Source of the DNA: Aquimarina sp. ERC-38
GTDB lineage: Bacteria; Bacteroidota; Bacteroidia; Flavobacteriales; Flavobacteriaceae
Reading direction: 5' to 3'
Assembly: GCF_026222555.1 (NCBI RefSeq)
Contig: NZ_CP098511.1
Span: forward strand, 477,501 to 541,500
DNA length: 64,000 bases
Positions 9,159 through 19,098 of the stretch are shown in pieces (the first letter of the stretch is position 1; every line of letters begins with the position of its first letter). The notes below the pieces were generated by a model. That model had not been told where the DNA came from and ran no database searches. It saw nothing but the letters and a program-made list of their open reading frames with translations. The translations under genes and the position numbers were made by a program.

Positions 9159-10271
9159 CTACCCCTTCACATCCAACGCATCTCGCAAAGCGTTACCAAT
9201 CAACATAAACGCCATTACTAAACTCATGATTCCTAATCCGGGAATGATGGCTAAATAGGCTTTTCCTAAAATGATATACGAATAATGATCTTTAATCATG
9301 GCACCCCAACTAGCCATAGGAGGTTGGGCTCCGATACCCAAAAAACTTAGCCCACTTTCTATTAAAATTGCTCCGGCAAAATTTGCTGCTGAAATAACAA
9401 TAACAGGTGCTAAGCTGTTGGGCAAAATATGCCGGGTAATAATACGAAAGTCATTATATCCTAATGTTCTGGCAGCGGTTACATACTGCATTTGCTTGAC
9501 GGCTAATACCTGACCGCGTACAATACGGGCAACCTCAACCCACATTGTTAAACCTACTGCAATAAATACTTGCCAGTAGCCTTTACCTAAAGCCAACGTA
9601 ATGGCAATAACCAGTAATAAAGTAGGAATAGACCAGGTGACATTGATCAACCACATAATTACCGCATCTACCCTACCTCCAAAATACCCGGCTATGGCAC
9701 CTAAAGTAATCCCTAGTAACAATGAAATTAAGACGGCAACAAAACCGATAGAAAAGGAAATCCGGATACCAATTAACATCCGGCTTAATAGATCCCGACC
9801 ATACTTATCGGTACCAAGTAGAAAAGTTCGGTTGTTAAGATAGTTTTCTTCAATCATCGATAAATTTACTTCTTCACCAAAATCAGATAAAGGAATAGTA
9901 CGTTCCATACTTTGTAGCGAACCTTCTACAAAAGGTTGAACTTGTAGCATGCTATCTGTTGTTTTATACGAAATAATAGGAAGCTCCGTCGAGTAATCTT
10001 TTTTTCCGAAAAAAATACGATCAAAGAAGTTCTGCTCTACTTTGATTTGAGATGGAATGGTTAACATTTTTACTTTAAAACCAGGAGGTTTGGAATGAAT
10101 GGATAAATGCATCTGATTTGCATTTTGTGAGGCATCAGGCGCTAATACATAAGCAAATATGGTAATAAAGCCACATAAAACAATGTACCAAAAGCTTAAA
10201 ACGCCCCAAAGATTTTGTCTAAATCGTTGGAGCGCTTTTTGATAAGTACTACCCGAAGCAATGTCCGTCAT
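9159..10271 (-). CDS. Oligopeptide/dipeptide ABC transporter permease (DppC/OppC-like)
   Basis: This 370-residue inner-membrane permease has one N-terminal segment (about 25-45), a long periplasmic insertion (about 50-150) and the five-helix permease core. The binding-protein-dependent transport signature is visible as AARTLGYNDFRIITRHILPNS, followed by ESGLSFLGIGAQPP and the terminal NALRDALDVKG. The GTDKYGRDLLSRM motif is typical of DppC/OppC proteins. No partner permease, ATPase or binding protein is adjacent, so the rest of the transporter must be encoded elsewhere, as is common in Flavobacteriia. Its ATG lies 9 bp after the stop of the upstream protease gene on the same strand. Confidence 0.92.
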   Translation of the reverse strand: MTDIASGSTYQKALQRFRQNLWGVLSFWYIVLCGFITIFAYVLAPDASQNANQMHLSIHSKPPGFKVKMLTIPSQIKVEQNFFDRIFFGKKDYSTELPIISYKTTDSMLQVQPFVEGSLQSMERTIPLSDFGEEVNLSMIEENYLNNRTFLLGTDKYGRDLLSRMLIGIRISFSIGFVAVLISLLLGITLGAIAGYFGGRVDAVIMWLINVTWSIPTLLLVIAITLALGKGYWQVFIAVGLTMWVEVARIVRGQVLAVKQMQYVTAARTLGYNDFRIITRHILPNSLAPVIVISAANFAGAILIESGLSFLGIGAQPPMASWGAMIKDHYSYIILGKAYLAIIPGLGIMSLVMAFMLIGNALRDALDVKG

Positions 10272-10280
10272 TTGTTCGGA

Positions 10281-12419
10281 TTAATTCTTTAATGTAAAGG
10301 AGTTTTTAGCCTTTGGTTTACTGTTTATTTTCATATCCTCAAGTACGTGTACTGCCTCTTCTACATATACATCTTTACTTAAACTTTCATGCCAGCGTTC
10401 ACGCTTATCTTTTAACACCTCATCTTTTTGCATTAATTCTTCTTCATACGGTAAGGATTCAAAATTTAAGTTAGTTACGTAGTCATTAATCTTATCGAAG
10501 ATTTTGGCTTGTTTTTCATTTTCTTCGATGTTCGCTTTATACTCCTGATAATTTAACGAATATTCATTAACATCCCGTTTCCGCTTTACCCACATAGCAT
10601 TCTCGTCAATAAGACGTAGCTGTGCATTGTCAACCATTCGCTTTTTACTATTCTTAATGGTTTTTTCAAAATCAATATTCCCATTCCATAATACATAATT
10701 GGCCGGATTAATTTTATCCCAGGGTAATGGGTTATCCTGATCTTTTTCACCAATATTAATATAACTGTATCGATCCGGAACTACCACATCACTCTTAACT
10801 CCTTCTAATTGGGTAGAACCACCATTAACCCGGTAAAATTTCTGAGTCGTCAATTTTAAAGCGCCTAAATCCCCAAAATCATTACTTCGCATCCATCTAT
10901 TCAAATCCATTACATTTTGTACAGTTCCTTTTCCGTAAGTTTGTCGGCTTCCGATAATAATAGCACGTTTATAATCCTGCATAGCAGCTGCCAGAATTTC
11001 AGAGGCGGAGGCAGAAAGTTCGTTAACCAATATAACCAGTGGTCCATCCCATAAAATAGAACTGTCTTTATCTCTTAGTACTTCAGGAGATTCTCCTTTG
11101 GATTTTACCTGTACAATAGGACCTTTTTCGATAAATAACCCTGCAATATCAACAACAGTTTGTAAAGATCCGCCTCCATTATCACGTAAATCCATGATAA
11201 GACCTTCAATGTTTTGCTCCTTTAACCTTACGATTTCCTGTTTTACATCTTTGGCGGCATTACGCTGGTTATAATCTTTCATGTTAAAATAAAACTTTGG
11301 AAGATTGATAATCCCATAAGCTTTACTATCCTTTTTTACTACCGAAGATTTTGCATAAGTTTCTTCTAACTCCACAATATCCCGAACTAACTGAATGTTT
11401 TCAAACGTTCCGTCAACTTTTTTTACGGTAAGGTTTACTTTAGTGCCCTTTGGACCTTTAATTAAGCTCACCGCATCATCCAATCGCATCCCGATAAGGC
11501 TTACCGGTTCTTCCTCTTTGTCCTGGCGCACTTTCATAATCAGGTCTCCTACTTCTAACTGTTTTCCTCGCCAGGCAGGTCCCCCTGAAATGATCTCTAC
11601 GATTTTTACATTATCATCTTTTTTCTGTAAACGGGCTCCAATACCTTCTAACTTACCGGACATAGCAATATCAAAACGGTCTTTATCTTGAGGAGCAAAA
11701 TAATAAGTATGCGGATCAAATTCTTCAACAATAGCATTGATGTAAACTGAAAACCAATCCTTTCTTTCTAAATCATCTAATAGCTCAAAATAATCTTTCA
11801 TTGAGGACAAGGTAATATCACGGGCTTCTTCCTGAAGTACTACTGCTGATTTACGCTTGTAGTCTTTGTTCTTAGCCAAAGAATCAATTTGTTCTTCTAC
11901 TTTATCATAGTAATAAGAAAGTGAATTGAATTTAAGATCTTTACGCCAACGATCTATTAATTGATCATCATTTTTAACATAAGACAATTCATCAAATTCC
12001 CGGTTAATTTTCTCTTTTAATTCAAAATTAAAGGGTTTTTCCAATATGGTTTTATAAAGTCGGTTTGCATCTGCAATACGATCTTTTAAACGGTTATAAA
12101 CAAGATCAAAGAAAATAATCTCCTTATCTCGAATCTGATCATCAATAAGGGTTTCGTATTTTTTAAATTCTTTAATATCCGATTCGTAAAAATATCGTTT
12201 TAAAGGATCGATATTTTTTATAAAGTCCTTAAATACATTTTTAGAAAATTCATCATTAATAGCCTTTGCATCATAATGTCCTTTATTTAAAACATAACTT
12301 ATCAGGTCAATAAGAATACGATCTTTATCAGGATCATCAAAATCACGTTTTGTTGTAAAGCTGCAGGAAGCTACTGAAATTATTGAGGCAAGCATCGCTA
12401 CCCAAAAACTCTTTTTCAT
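10281..12419 (-). CDS. prc: Carboxy-terminal (tail-specific) processing protease, S41 family
   Basis: This 712-residue protease begins with a lipoprotein-like signal (SVASCSF, Cys19). A long N-terminal helical domain follows, then a PDZ domain (about 245-335, LEGIGARLQKKDDNVKIVEI), the S41 peptidase core and a DUF3340-like C-terminal helical region. The Ser/Lys dyad is visible in NELSASASEI and, about 25 residues on, QTYGKGTVQ. It trims proteins from the C-terminus in the periplasm and can modulate peptidoglycan hydrolases. Length and order match E. coli Prc. It precedes the ABC permease by 9 bp, probably as a two-gene transcript. Confidence 0.94.
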   Translation of the reverse strand: MKKSFWVAMLASIISVASCSFTTKRDFDDPDKDRILIDLISYVLNKGHYDAKAINDEFSKNVFKDFIKNIDPLKRYFYESDIKEFKKYETLIDDQIRDKEIIFFDLVYNRLKDRIADANRLYKTILEKPFNFELKEKINREFDELSYVKNDDQLIDRWRKDLKFNSLSYYYDKVEEQIDSLAKNKDYKRKSAVVLQEEARDITLSSMKDYFELLDDLERKDWFSVYINAIVEEFDPHTYYFAPQDKDRFDIAMSGKLEGIGARLQKKDDNVKIVEIISGGPAWRGKQLEVGDLIMKVRQDKEEEPVSLIGMRLDDAVSLIKGPKGTKVNLTVKKVDGTFENIQLVRDIVELEETYAKSSVVKKDSKAYGIINLPKFYFNMKDYNQRNAAKDVKQEIVRLKEQNIEGLIMDLRDNGGGSLQTVVDIAGLFIEKGPIVQVKSKGESPEVLRDKDSSILWDGPLVILVNELSASASEILAAAMQDYKRAIIIGSRQTYGKGTVQNVMDLNRWMRSNDFGDLGALKLTTQKFYRVNGGSTQLEGVKSDVVVPDRYSYINIGEKDQDNPLPWDKINPANYVLWNGNIDFEKTIKNSKKRMVDNAQLRLIDENAMWVKRKRDVNEYSLNYQEYKANIEENEKQAKIFDKINDYVTNLNFESLPYEEELMQKDEVLKDKRERWHESLSKDVYVEEAVHVLEDMKINSKPKAKNSFTLKN

Positions 12420-12566
12420 ATGCTTTGTTTTTTTTCTAAGGGGGTTAACAACTAAAATACAATAAAAATCATGCCAACTACAAACTTTCTCAAGCTTTTT
12501 TAAAAAAAGTAGAAAAGCACGTAAATTTATGAAACGAACAGGTTTTAAAATGTATTTTTACGAATT

Positions 12567-13352
12567 ATGGAAGATAAAGAAAAACCCCTAATTTTAGTTA
12601 CTAATGATGATGGAATTACGGCTCCGGGTATACGGGCTTTAATTCAAGTGGCAAGTACTATTGGTGATGTTGTCGTCGTAGCGCCTGATAGTCCTCAGAG
12701 TGCTATGGGTCACGCCATTACTATCCATAATACCTTATATTGTGACCCGGTGGTTATAGATTCGCATGCGACTTATCAGGAATATAGCTGTTCCGGCACC
12801 CCCGTAGATTGTGTCAAATTGGCTACTCAGGAAATTATGGAACGTAAACCTGACTTATGTATTAGCGGAATTAATCACGGATCAAACTCGGCTATTAATG
12901 TAATTTACTCCGGTACAATGAGTGCTGCCGTTGAAGCCGGTATTGAAGGTATTCCAGCCATTGGTTTTTCTCTTTTAAATTATAGTATGAAAGCTGATTT
13001 TAAGCCATCCAAACCTTTTGTTAAAAAAATTATTCAGGAGGTACTGCATAATGGTTTACCAAAAGGGATTGTATTAAATGTAAATATTCCGGATTTATCA
13101 AAATCCGAAATAAAAGGTATTCGGGTAGCCCGACAAGCCAATGCCCGATGGCAAGAAAATTTTGATAAAAGAACCAATCCTATGGGTAGGGAATATTACT
13201 GGTTAACCGGTGAGTTTATAAATGATGATCTTGGTGAAGATAGTGACGAGTGGGCTTTACAAAATGGGTTTGTATCTGTAGTCCCGACGCAATTTGACCT
13301 TACCGCGCACCAATTTATAGACAATTTAAATAACTGGAACTTTAATGATTAA
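12567..13352 (+). CDS. surE: 5'/3'-nucleotidase SurE
   Basis: This 261-residue metal-dependent nucleoside monophosphate phosphatase starts with the diagnostic LVTNDDGITAPGI motif (metal-binding Asp-Asp at about 15-16). It continues with APDSPQSAMGHAIT, the metal-binding NHGSN stretch (ISGINHGSNSAINVIYSGT) and FSLLNY. Length agrees with the family. It is divergent from prc and begins the run surE - small membrane protein - lpxB - NlpC lipoprotein; the next gene overlaps its end by 8 bp. Confidence 0.95.
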   Translation: MEDKEKPLILVTNDDGITAPGIRALIQVASTIGDVVVVAPDSPQSAMGHAITIHNTLYCDPVVIDSHATYQEYSCSGTPVDCVKLATQEIMERKPDLCISGINHGSNSAINVIYSGTMSAAVEAGIEGIPAIGFSLLNYSMKADFKPSKPFVKKIIQEVLHNGLPKGIVLNVNIPDLSKSEIKGIRVARQANARWQENFDKRTNPMGREYYWLTGEFINDDLGEDSDEWALQNGFVSVVPTQFDLTAHQFIDNLNNWNFND

Positions 13353-13626
13353 AAAAGAAATTGGTATAGGGTTACTTGTTGGTATTGTGGCAAATAGCAT
13401 AGGAATATTACTATATATTCTTTTGTTTTCTGACTATACTATAAAAGAAACACTTATGGGTGCGTATCAGAATGGGGTTCTGGGTACTTTAATTGCTTTG
13501 GGAGCTATACTAAATCTTGGTGCTTTTTTCTTATTTTTGAAAAATAACAGACCTTATCGTGCACGTGGGGTTTTGTTAGCAACACTTATTGCTGCTATTG
13601 CTATCGCAATCAGTAAATTTTCGTGA
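13345..13626 (+). CDS. Small three-helix membrane protein of unknown function
   Basis: This 93-residue protein has three hydrophobic segments (about 6-27, 40-63 and 74-92). No known family was recognised by eye. It overlaps the surE end by 8 bp and lies 45 bp before lpxB, so it is probably expressed with them. Its position between surE and lpxB suggests a conserved envelope-related gene of this lineage, but function is unknown. Confidence 0.75.
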   Translation: MIKKEIGIGLLVGIVANSIGILLYILLFSDYTIKETLMGAYQNGVLGTLIALGAILNLGAFFLFLKNNRPYRARGVLLATLIAAIAIAISKFS

Positions 13627-13671
13627 CGGATTTTAAAGACAAGGTACCATGAATTTTCAAAAATTTCTACT

Positions 13672-14787
13672 GTGAAATATTATCTTCTGGCAGGAGAAGC
13701 TTCCGGCGATCTTCATGGTTCGAATTTAATGAAATCTCTAAAAAAAGAAGACCCGGAAGCGGTGTTTCAATTTTGGGGAGGAGACTTAATGCAAGATCAG
13801 GGTGGCACGCTGGTAAAACACTATAAAGAATTAGCCTTTATGGGTTTTGCCGAAGTCTTAAAAAATATTTTCAGTATCCTTAAGAATTTTTCACTTTGTA
13901 AGAAAGATATTGTCCGTTTCAACCCGGATGTCATTGTATTTATCGACTATCCTGGTTTTAATTTACGTATGGCAAGTTGGGCTAAGGCTCAAGGATATCG
14001 CACACATTATTATATCTCTCCTCAAATATGGGCCTGGAAAGAAGGTAGGATCAAGACCATCAAAAGAAATGTTGATGAGATGTATGTAATTCTTCCTTTT
14101 GAAAAAGAGTTTTATGAAGAGAAGCATAATTATCCGGTACATTTTGTAGGTCATCCTTTAATCGATGCTATTAACCAGCATGAATTAACAGATCCTAAAC
14201 AGTTTAGAGAAGAAAATAATCTGGACGATCGACCTATCATTGCACTTTTACCCGGTAGTCGAAAACAGGAAGTTACTAAAATGCTTACTATTATGTTAAG
14301 TGTGGTAAGGTTTTTCCCGGAATATCAGTTTGTAATTGCAGGTGCACCTTCCCTGGATGCTTCTTTTTACGAGCAATTTGTAAAGGAAAAGGGTGTATAT
14401 ATGGTAGACAATAAAACGTATGACCTGTTAAGCCTAAGTAATGCCGCCCTGGTTACTTCCGGTACGGCAACTCTAGAGACTGCTTTGTTTAAAGTACCCG
14501 AGGTGGTTTGTTATAAAGGAAACTCCATTTCTTATCAAATTGCAAAACGGATTATTGACCTGGATTTTATTTCTCTAGTTAACCTTATTATGAATAAGAA
14601 GGTAGTTACCGAATTAATTCAGGCTGATTTCAATACCAGTAGGTTAAAAGAAGAATTAGAGATTATTGTTGATGATTATAAAAGAGCAGTAATGTTTCTG
14701 GATTATTATGATTTGGAAAAAGCCTTAGGAGGAAAAGGTGCTAGTGATAAAACTGCCAATTTGATTGTAGAATCCATACGCCCCTAA
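13672..14787 (+). CDS. lpxB: Lipid-A-disaccharide synthase
   Basis: This 371-residue GT19 glycosyltransferase joins UDP-diacylglucosamine to lipid X in lipid A synthesis at the inner membrane. The start is a GTG, chosen because MKYYLLAGEASGDLHGSNL is the canonical N-terminus and no ATG fits. Other family marks are IDYPGFNLRMA, YISPQIWAWKEGR, the donor-site LLPGSRKQEV and the C-terminal SGTATLETALF. It follows the small membrane gene by 45 bp and is followed after 2 bp by the NlpC/P60 lipoprotein gene. Confidence 0.96.
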   Translation: MKYYLLAGEASGDLHGSNLMKSLKKEDPEAVFQFWGGDLMQDQGGTLVKHYKELAFMGFAEVLKNIFSILKNFSLCKKDIVRFNPDVIVFIDYPGFNLRMASWAKAQGYRTHYYISPQIWAWKEGRIKTIKRNVDEMYVILPFEKEFYEEKHNYPVHFVGHPLIDAINQHELTDPKQFREENNLDDRPIIALLPGSRKQEVTKMLTIMLSVVRFFPEYQFVIAGAPSLDASFYEQFVKEKGVYMVDNKTYDLLSLSNAALVTSGTATLETALFKVPEVVCYKGNSISYQIAKRIIDLDFISLVNLIMNKKVVTELIQADFNTSRLKEELEIIVDDYKRAVMFLDYYDLEKALGGKGASDKTANLIVESIRP

Positions 14788-14789
14788 AC

Positions 14790-15296
14790 ATGCGCTATTT
14801 AATTATATGTTTACTAGTCTTATCTACATTTTCTTGCGGAAGTAAAAAAAGAACGGTTTCTTCTCGTTCCGGTAAAAAAGTTAAGAAAGAAAGAGTAATT
14901 GCTGCAAAAAGCGAAACTAAAGCGGATGCTATCGTTCGATACGCTAAAACTTTTAAAGGAACTAAGTACCGCTATGCCGGAACTACCAAAAAGGGAATGG
15001 ATTGTTCCGGATTGGTATATGTTTCTTTTTTAGAAAAAGGAATAGAGTTGCCCCGTACCTCTAGATCCATGGCTACTCGTGGTAACAAGGTTTCTTTAGG
15101 TAAAGTTGAAGTAGGTGATTTGATTTTTTTTAAAACTATTAAAAGAAAAAATACGATAAGCCACGTTGGAATTGTTACGAATGCTTCAAATCCTATCCGA
15201 TTTATACATGCTTCCAGTTCTAAAGGGGTTATTGAATCTTCTCTTAATGAATCCTACTGGAACAAGGCTTTTGCCGAAGTAAGACGAATTTTATAG
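14790..15296 (+). CDS. NlpC/P60-family cell-wall hydrolase lipoprotein
   Basis: This 168-residue protein has a lipoprotein signal (LLVLSTFSC, Cys16), a basic linker and an NlpC/P60 catalytic domain (about 48-168). The catalytic Cys lies in GMDCSGLVY, the His in ISHVGIV, and a third polar residue (His) in FIHASSSKGV. Such enzymes cleave peptide stems of peptidoglycan. It follows lpxB by 2 bp and ends the envelope gene run. Confidence 0.9.
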   Translation: MRYLIICLLVLSTFSCGSKKRTVSSRSGKKVKKERVIAAKSETKADAIVRYAKTFKGTKYRYAGTTKKGMDCSGLVYVSFLEKGIELPRTSRSMATRGNKVSLGKVEVGDLIFFKTIKRKNTISHVGIVTNASNPIRFIHASSSKGVIESSLNESYWNKAFAEVRRIL

Positions 15297-15314
15297 ATAT
15301 ACATTAATGTACAA

Positions 15315-15349
15315 TAAAGATTCAAGACCCGACAGCAGACGGGCAGATC
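15315..15349 (+). repeat. 35-bp dispersed repeat, copy 1
   Basis: The gap 15297-15609 has no gene. It contains a 35-bp segment (TAAAGATTCAAGAC at its left end, CAGACGGGCAG near its right) that recurs inverted at 58018-58052 with four mismatches. A short CCTTCC ... GGAAGG hairpin at about 15484-15500 lies between it and comEC. The element is intergenic in both places. Confidence 0.6.
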
Positions 15350-15570
15350 ACTATCACTTCTAGAATTAAAAATTAAAACTAATCTTATACTATTGAAAAT
15401 TAATATTATATAATTATTTAAGGCTCTTGTTTGAAATAGGGTAGATAAATTTAATTCATTTAAATTAATCCCATCCTCAGCCCTTCCTAAAGGGAAGGTA
15501 GCTAAAAGTCCTTCATTCTTTACTTATTCGACAACAAAAAATTCTGTTTTTCTTCTTTTGTAATTTCCCT

Positions 15571-15578
15571 TAATTTTG
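15571..15578 (+). promoter_or_regulatory. Bacteroidota -7 promoter box of comEC
   Basis: TAATTTTG is an exact TAnnTTTG match, 32 bp before the comEC ATG. No convincing TTG element at the usual 17-23 bp spacing was seen. Confidence 0.45.
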
Positions 15579-15609
15579 TAGCATTTTTTGGTCATTCAAT
15601 TTTTTTTTG

Positions 15610-17694
15610 ATGCAAGAGAACATAAAAGCAACATATCAAATTATTAATATTCCTTTGGTATGGATAACGGTAAGTTTAATAATAGGTATTAGTTTACAAT
15701 ATCATCTACAGTTATCGCCTACTATTCTATGCATTTTAGTAGGTTCCACTTTGGGTGTTCTTTTAGGTTGCTGGTGGTATACTAAAAGGGCTTTTGTTAC
15801 TACTTTATATTTTAAAATAAGCGTTACCTATCTTTTTATTGGCATAGGACTTTTACTTTATACGTATCACCATCCGTTACGAAATAAACTTCATTACACA
15901 AATCTTTTAACTCACTCCGATTCCGGCGACCTAAAAACAGTTTACTTTCGGCTTAAAGAAAGGTATAAACCTTCTGACTTTTATCAGAAATTTAAAGTTT
16001 CTGTTTTAAGAATTGGAACTTATCCCACCACAGGAGATGCACTACTCCAAATTCCTATTAATGATGACGCTTCTTCCTTTCTGATTGGAGATGAATTTAT
16101 AGCCAACCTACAGGTAAAATCATTACCGAAAGCGCTTAACCCAGGGCAATTTGATTACGGTCAGTTCTTAAAAAACAAAAATATGTACCAGGTATTACAA
16201 GCTGATTGCGGATCGCTGGAAAAGTTAAATTCTTTTGAAAACGGAGTGTTTCGATTATCTGACCGGATACGAAACCGTATTCGAAATGCTTTGGATAAAA
16301 CTACGATCAGCAGAGAAAACCTGGGTGTTATTTATGCTCTATGTATAGGATATCGGTCCGAACTGGATTCTCAAACGGTAAAGAATTATCAAGATACTGG
16401 TACTATCCATCTACTAGCGGTTTCCGGACTTCATGTAGGTATTATTTTGTATCTATTACAATATTGTTTTTTCTTTTTAAACCGCTTCGGAAAAACAGGA
16501 AGGTATATAAAGACAATTTTATGTATTATCGGATTATGGTCATTTGCGTTTATTGCCGGGATGAGTCCATCTGTAGTAAGGGCAGTAACTATGTTCAGTT
16601 TTTTATCAATAGGCTTAATTTTCAGGGATCGAAGCAGCTCATTCAATCACCTGTTTTTATCTTTATTACTACTCGTTTGTTTAGCACCTAACTGGATCTT
16701 TACCATTGGTTTTCAGTTAAGTTATTTAGCGGTTTTTGGTATACTTTGGATACAACCTAAACTGTATACGCTTTATACACCTAAGTTTTGGGTGGTAAAA
16801 ATTTACTGGAAAGTGACTACGGTAACCGTAGCAGCGCAAATGTTAGTTTTTCCTTTATCCTTATATTACTTCCATCAATTTCCCTTATCATTTTTGTTTG
16901 GTAATTTGATCATTATTCCATTTCTAGGGTATATTCTTGGTTATGGATTTTTGATTATTTTCTTATTACTTTTAAATAAGGCACCTCAATTTATGATTAC
17001 TATTTTGGACACCCTTATTGGTTGGATGAATATAGTTGTAGAAAAAATTAGTGCGTTGGATTATTTGATTGTTAAACATATTTACTTCCCGATTGAAGTA
17101 ATGATCTGTGTTTATGTTGCTGTTATTCTATTGCTGTATGCACTAATAATAGAAAAGTATCAACGGGTTTATTGGAGCATGATCCCAGTATTTTGTATTT
17201 GCATTTTAATTTTTACTAAAAAAATAAAGGAACAAACAGAAGCAAGACTTATTGTTTTTCATCAATACGGACAGACTATTTTAGGAGTTCATGAAAATTT
17301 CGGTTTAAAATTACTTTCAAATCAATTCTTAACTTCTGCCACCCGGAAATTTCTTATTAATGGTTATCAAAATCAGACATTACTTCGGGAGATTGATACG
17401 GCTTCTCTTAAAAACAGCTATCAATTTAATCAAACTTCTATTTTTATTGTAGATAGTACCGGAACCTATACCAAATCTAATAGAACTATAAATAATGTTG
17501 TGCTTTTAAGTAATAATCCCAAGATTCATCTAAAAAGAATGATTGATAGTTTAAAGGCTACACTAATAGTTGCAGACGGGTCAAACTATCCTAGTTTTAT
17601 AAATCAATGGGAAGAAAAATGCAGATCACATAATATTGCGTTTTATAGGACAGATCAAAAGGGAGCTTATATTTTACCAGCTTCTGAACCATAA
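15610..17694 (+). CDS. comEC: ComEC/Rec2-type DNA uptake channel
   Basis: This protein of about 694 residues starts at the ATG at 15610, preferred over a TTG one codon earlier. It has N-terminal membrane segments and a soluble DUF4131-like domain (about 100-200). The Competence domain begins near VSGLHVGIILYLLQY and continues through FIAGMSPSVVRA and roughly eight more helices. The C-terminal part (about 540-694) is a short soluble tail without the HxHxDH metallo-beta-lactamase motif of the long ComEC form, as usual in Flavobacteriia. The protein carries single-stranded DNA across the inner membrane during natural transformation. It converges with the next gene with a 6-bp gap and no visible terminator. 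Confidence 0.92.
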   Translation: MQENIKATYQIINIPLVWITVSLIIGISLQYHLQLSPTILCILVGSTLGVLLGCWWYTKRAFVTTLYFKISVTYLFIGIGLLLYTYHHPLRNKLHYTNLLTHSDSGDLKTVYFRLKERYKPSDFYQKFKVSVLRIGTYPTTGDALLQIPINDDASSFLIGDEFIANLQVKSLPKALNPGQFDYGQFLKNKNMYQVLQADCGSLEKLNSFENGVFRLSDRIRNRIRNALDKTTISRENLGVIYALCIGYRSELDSQTVKNYQDTGTIHLLAVSGLHVGIILYLLQYCFFFLNRFGKTGRYIKTILCIIGLWSFAFIAGMSPSVVRAVTMFSFLSIGLIFRDRSSSFNHLFLSLLLLVCLAPNWIFTIGFQLSYLAVFGILWIQPKLYTLYTPKFWVVKIYWKVTTVTVAAQMLVFPLSLYYFHQFPLSFLFGNLIIIPFLGYILGYGFLIIFLLLLNKAPQFMITILDTLIGWMNIVVEKISALDYLIVKHIYFPIEVMICVYVAVILLLYALIIEKYQRVYWSMIPVFCICILIFTKKIKEQTEARLIVFHQYGQTILGVHENFGLKLLSNQFLTSATRKFLINGYQNQTLLREIDTASLKNSYQFNQTSIFIVDSTGTYTKSNRTINNVVLLSNNPKIHLKRMIDSLKATLIVADGSNYPSFINQWEEKCRSHNIAFYRTDQKGAYILPASEP

Positions 17695-17700
17695 GAAAAA

Positions 17701-18981
17701 TTATAAAATTGCAGGAGTATTTGTATCCATTTCCGGTATTGGAGTGCTTAATACATTTCTTACTATTTTCTTTAAATCCGGAATCACTGTTCTTGCCAAT
17801 CTTGTAGTACAATTGAATAACACGCTAATCCCTAAGTCTTCTTCGGGAAAAAGAGCAATCTCTGTTCGATAGCTACTTACGGTACCTCCATGGTGAATCA
17901 CTTTTGACACTTTGTTAGTCTTTCTATCCTTAAAATTATGTATCCTCCAACCGAAGGCATAAGCGGAAGACTGATGCCCTTTCCACTTTTGATAATATTT
18001 ATGTTTTCCGGGTATTTTAACCTGAGGTTGAAAAACCTCTTGAATTCCCTGAGAAGATAATACTTCCTGATTACTCCCTAATAAAAAACGCATCCAATTG
18101 GCCATATCGTTTGCACTGGCGTTAATACCTCCGGCAGCCACCGCATTGTAATATTTATTGTTAATCTTCCTGGTTTTAAACCTTCCGTATCTTTTACGAT
18201 GCGGATATGCAATATTTTCTTCCTTCATTAAATCTTTATAGGTAGCAGAAGCGGTAGTCATTTGTAAGGGACCAAAAATTTTTTCTTGTAAAACCTGAGC
18301 CAACGGTTTTTGTTCTGAAGCTTCAATCATTAAACCACTCATAGCATACATGGCATTTTGATAACTATATATTTTTCCAGGCTCCGCTACAAAATTTAAC
18401 TTGTCAAATTCCTTAGCAACCTTTTGCATAGCTACTCCATCTTCTACCAGGTTAGTAAAACTATGATAAGGTAGCCCGGTAGATTGTGATAGTACGTGTG
18501 TCAGATTTATCTTTTGTGTACGTTGGGTTCCTTTTACCTTAAAATTGGGTATAAAATCAACTACTTTACTATTCCAGTTTAAATTTCCTTTTTCCACTTC
18601 GATACCAGCAAGAATTCCGGCAAAACCTTTAGACAACGATCCCAATCTAAACACGGTAGCATGATCAATCTTTTTAGGTTCCGTAATTTTTCTTCTACCA
18701 TAGCCTTCTTTTAATAGTACGGAATCACATTGTACAATACTCACAGCGGCTCCTACAATACTTTTATTCGCAATTGCTTTATAAAAATAGCGTTGTATTT
18801 CGTTTTTTAATCTTTGTTGTAAAAATTCAGCTCGATCCTGCTTAATTCTTTCTTTCTTTAAAAAGGCTATAGTAGATTGTTTTTCAGTAAAAGCGCCAAT
18901 TTTTTTTGCTGATAGTAAGGGAAATATTATAATTAATCCTAAAAAGAGAAACAAGAGGGATACAGGGACTTTCTTCATCAT
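17701..18981 (-). CDS. Beta-lactamase/penicillin-binding-like serine hydrolase
   Basis: This 426-residue protein has an N-terminal signal or anchor (about 5-25) and a class C beta-lactamase-fold domain. Catalytic motifs are SLSK (in RLGSLSKGFAG), YQN (YSYQNAMY) and HGG (HHGGTVSSY). Family members include DD-peptidases, esterases and true beta-lactamases, and which this is cannot be told. Two ATGs in tandem begin it; the first is given. It is monocistronic, convergent with comEC. Confidence 0.9.
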   Translation of the reverse strand: MMKKVPVSLLFLFLGLIIIFPLLSAKKIGAFTEKQSTIAFLKKERIKQDRAEFLQQRLKNEIQRYFYKAIANKSIVGAAVSIVQCDSVLLKEGYGRRKITEPKKIDHATVFRLGSLSKGFAGILAGIEVEKGNLNWNSKVVDFIPNFKVKGTQRTQKINLTHVLSQSTGLPYHSFTNLVEDGVAMQKVAKEFDKLNFVAEPGKIYSYQNAMYAMSGLMIEASEQKPLAQVLQEKIFGPLQMTTASATYKDLMKEENIAYPHRKRYGRFKTRKINNKYYNAVAAGGINASANDMANWMRFLLGSNQEVLSSQGIQEVFQPQVKIPGKHKYYQKWKGHQSSAYAFGWRIHNFKDRKTNKVSKVIHHGGTVSSYRTEIALFPEEDLGISVLFNCTTRLARTVIPDLKKIVRNVLSTPIPEMDTNTPAIL

Positions 18982-19098
18982 TTGGGGTTGGCACTTTTAG
19001 TAATTAGCTTAACATAATTTGATTGAAACATGACAAATATACTACAAATAATTAAATAAATCCGTTAAAAAACAAAAATAATCGACAAAATACACAAA

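Noticed and set aside
17597..17872. Two small frames overlapping the comEC/hydrolase junction
   Set aside because: Both overlap well-supported genes almost completely.
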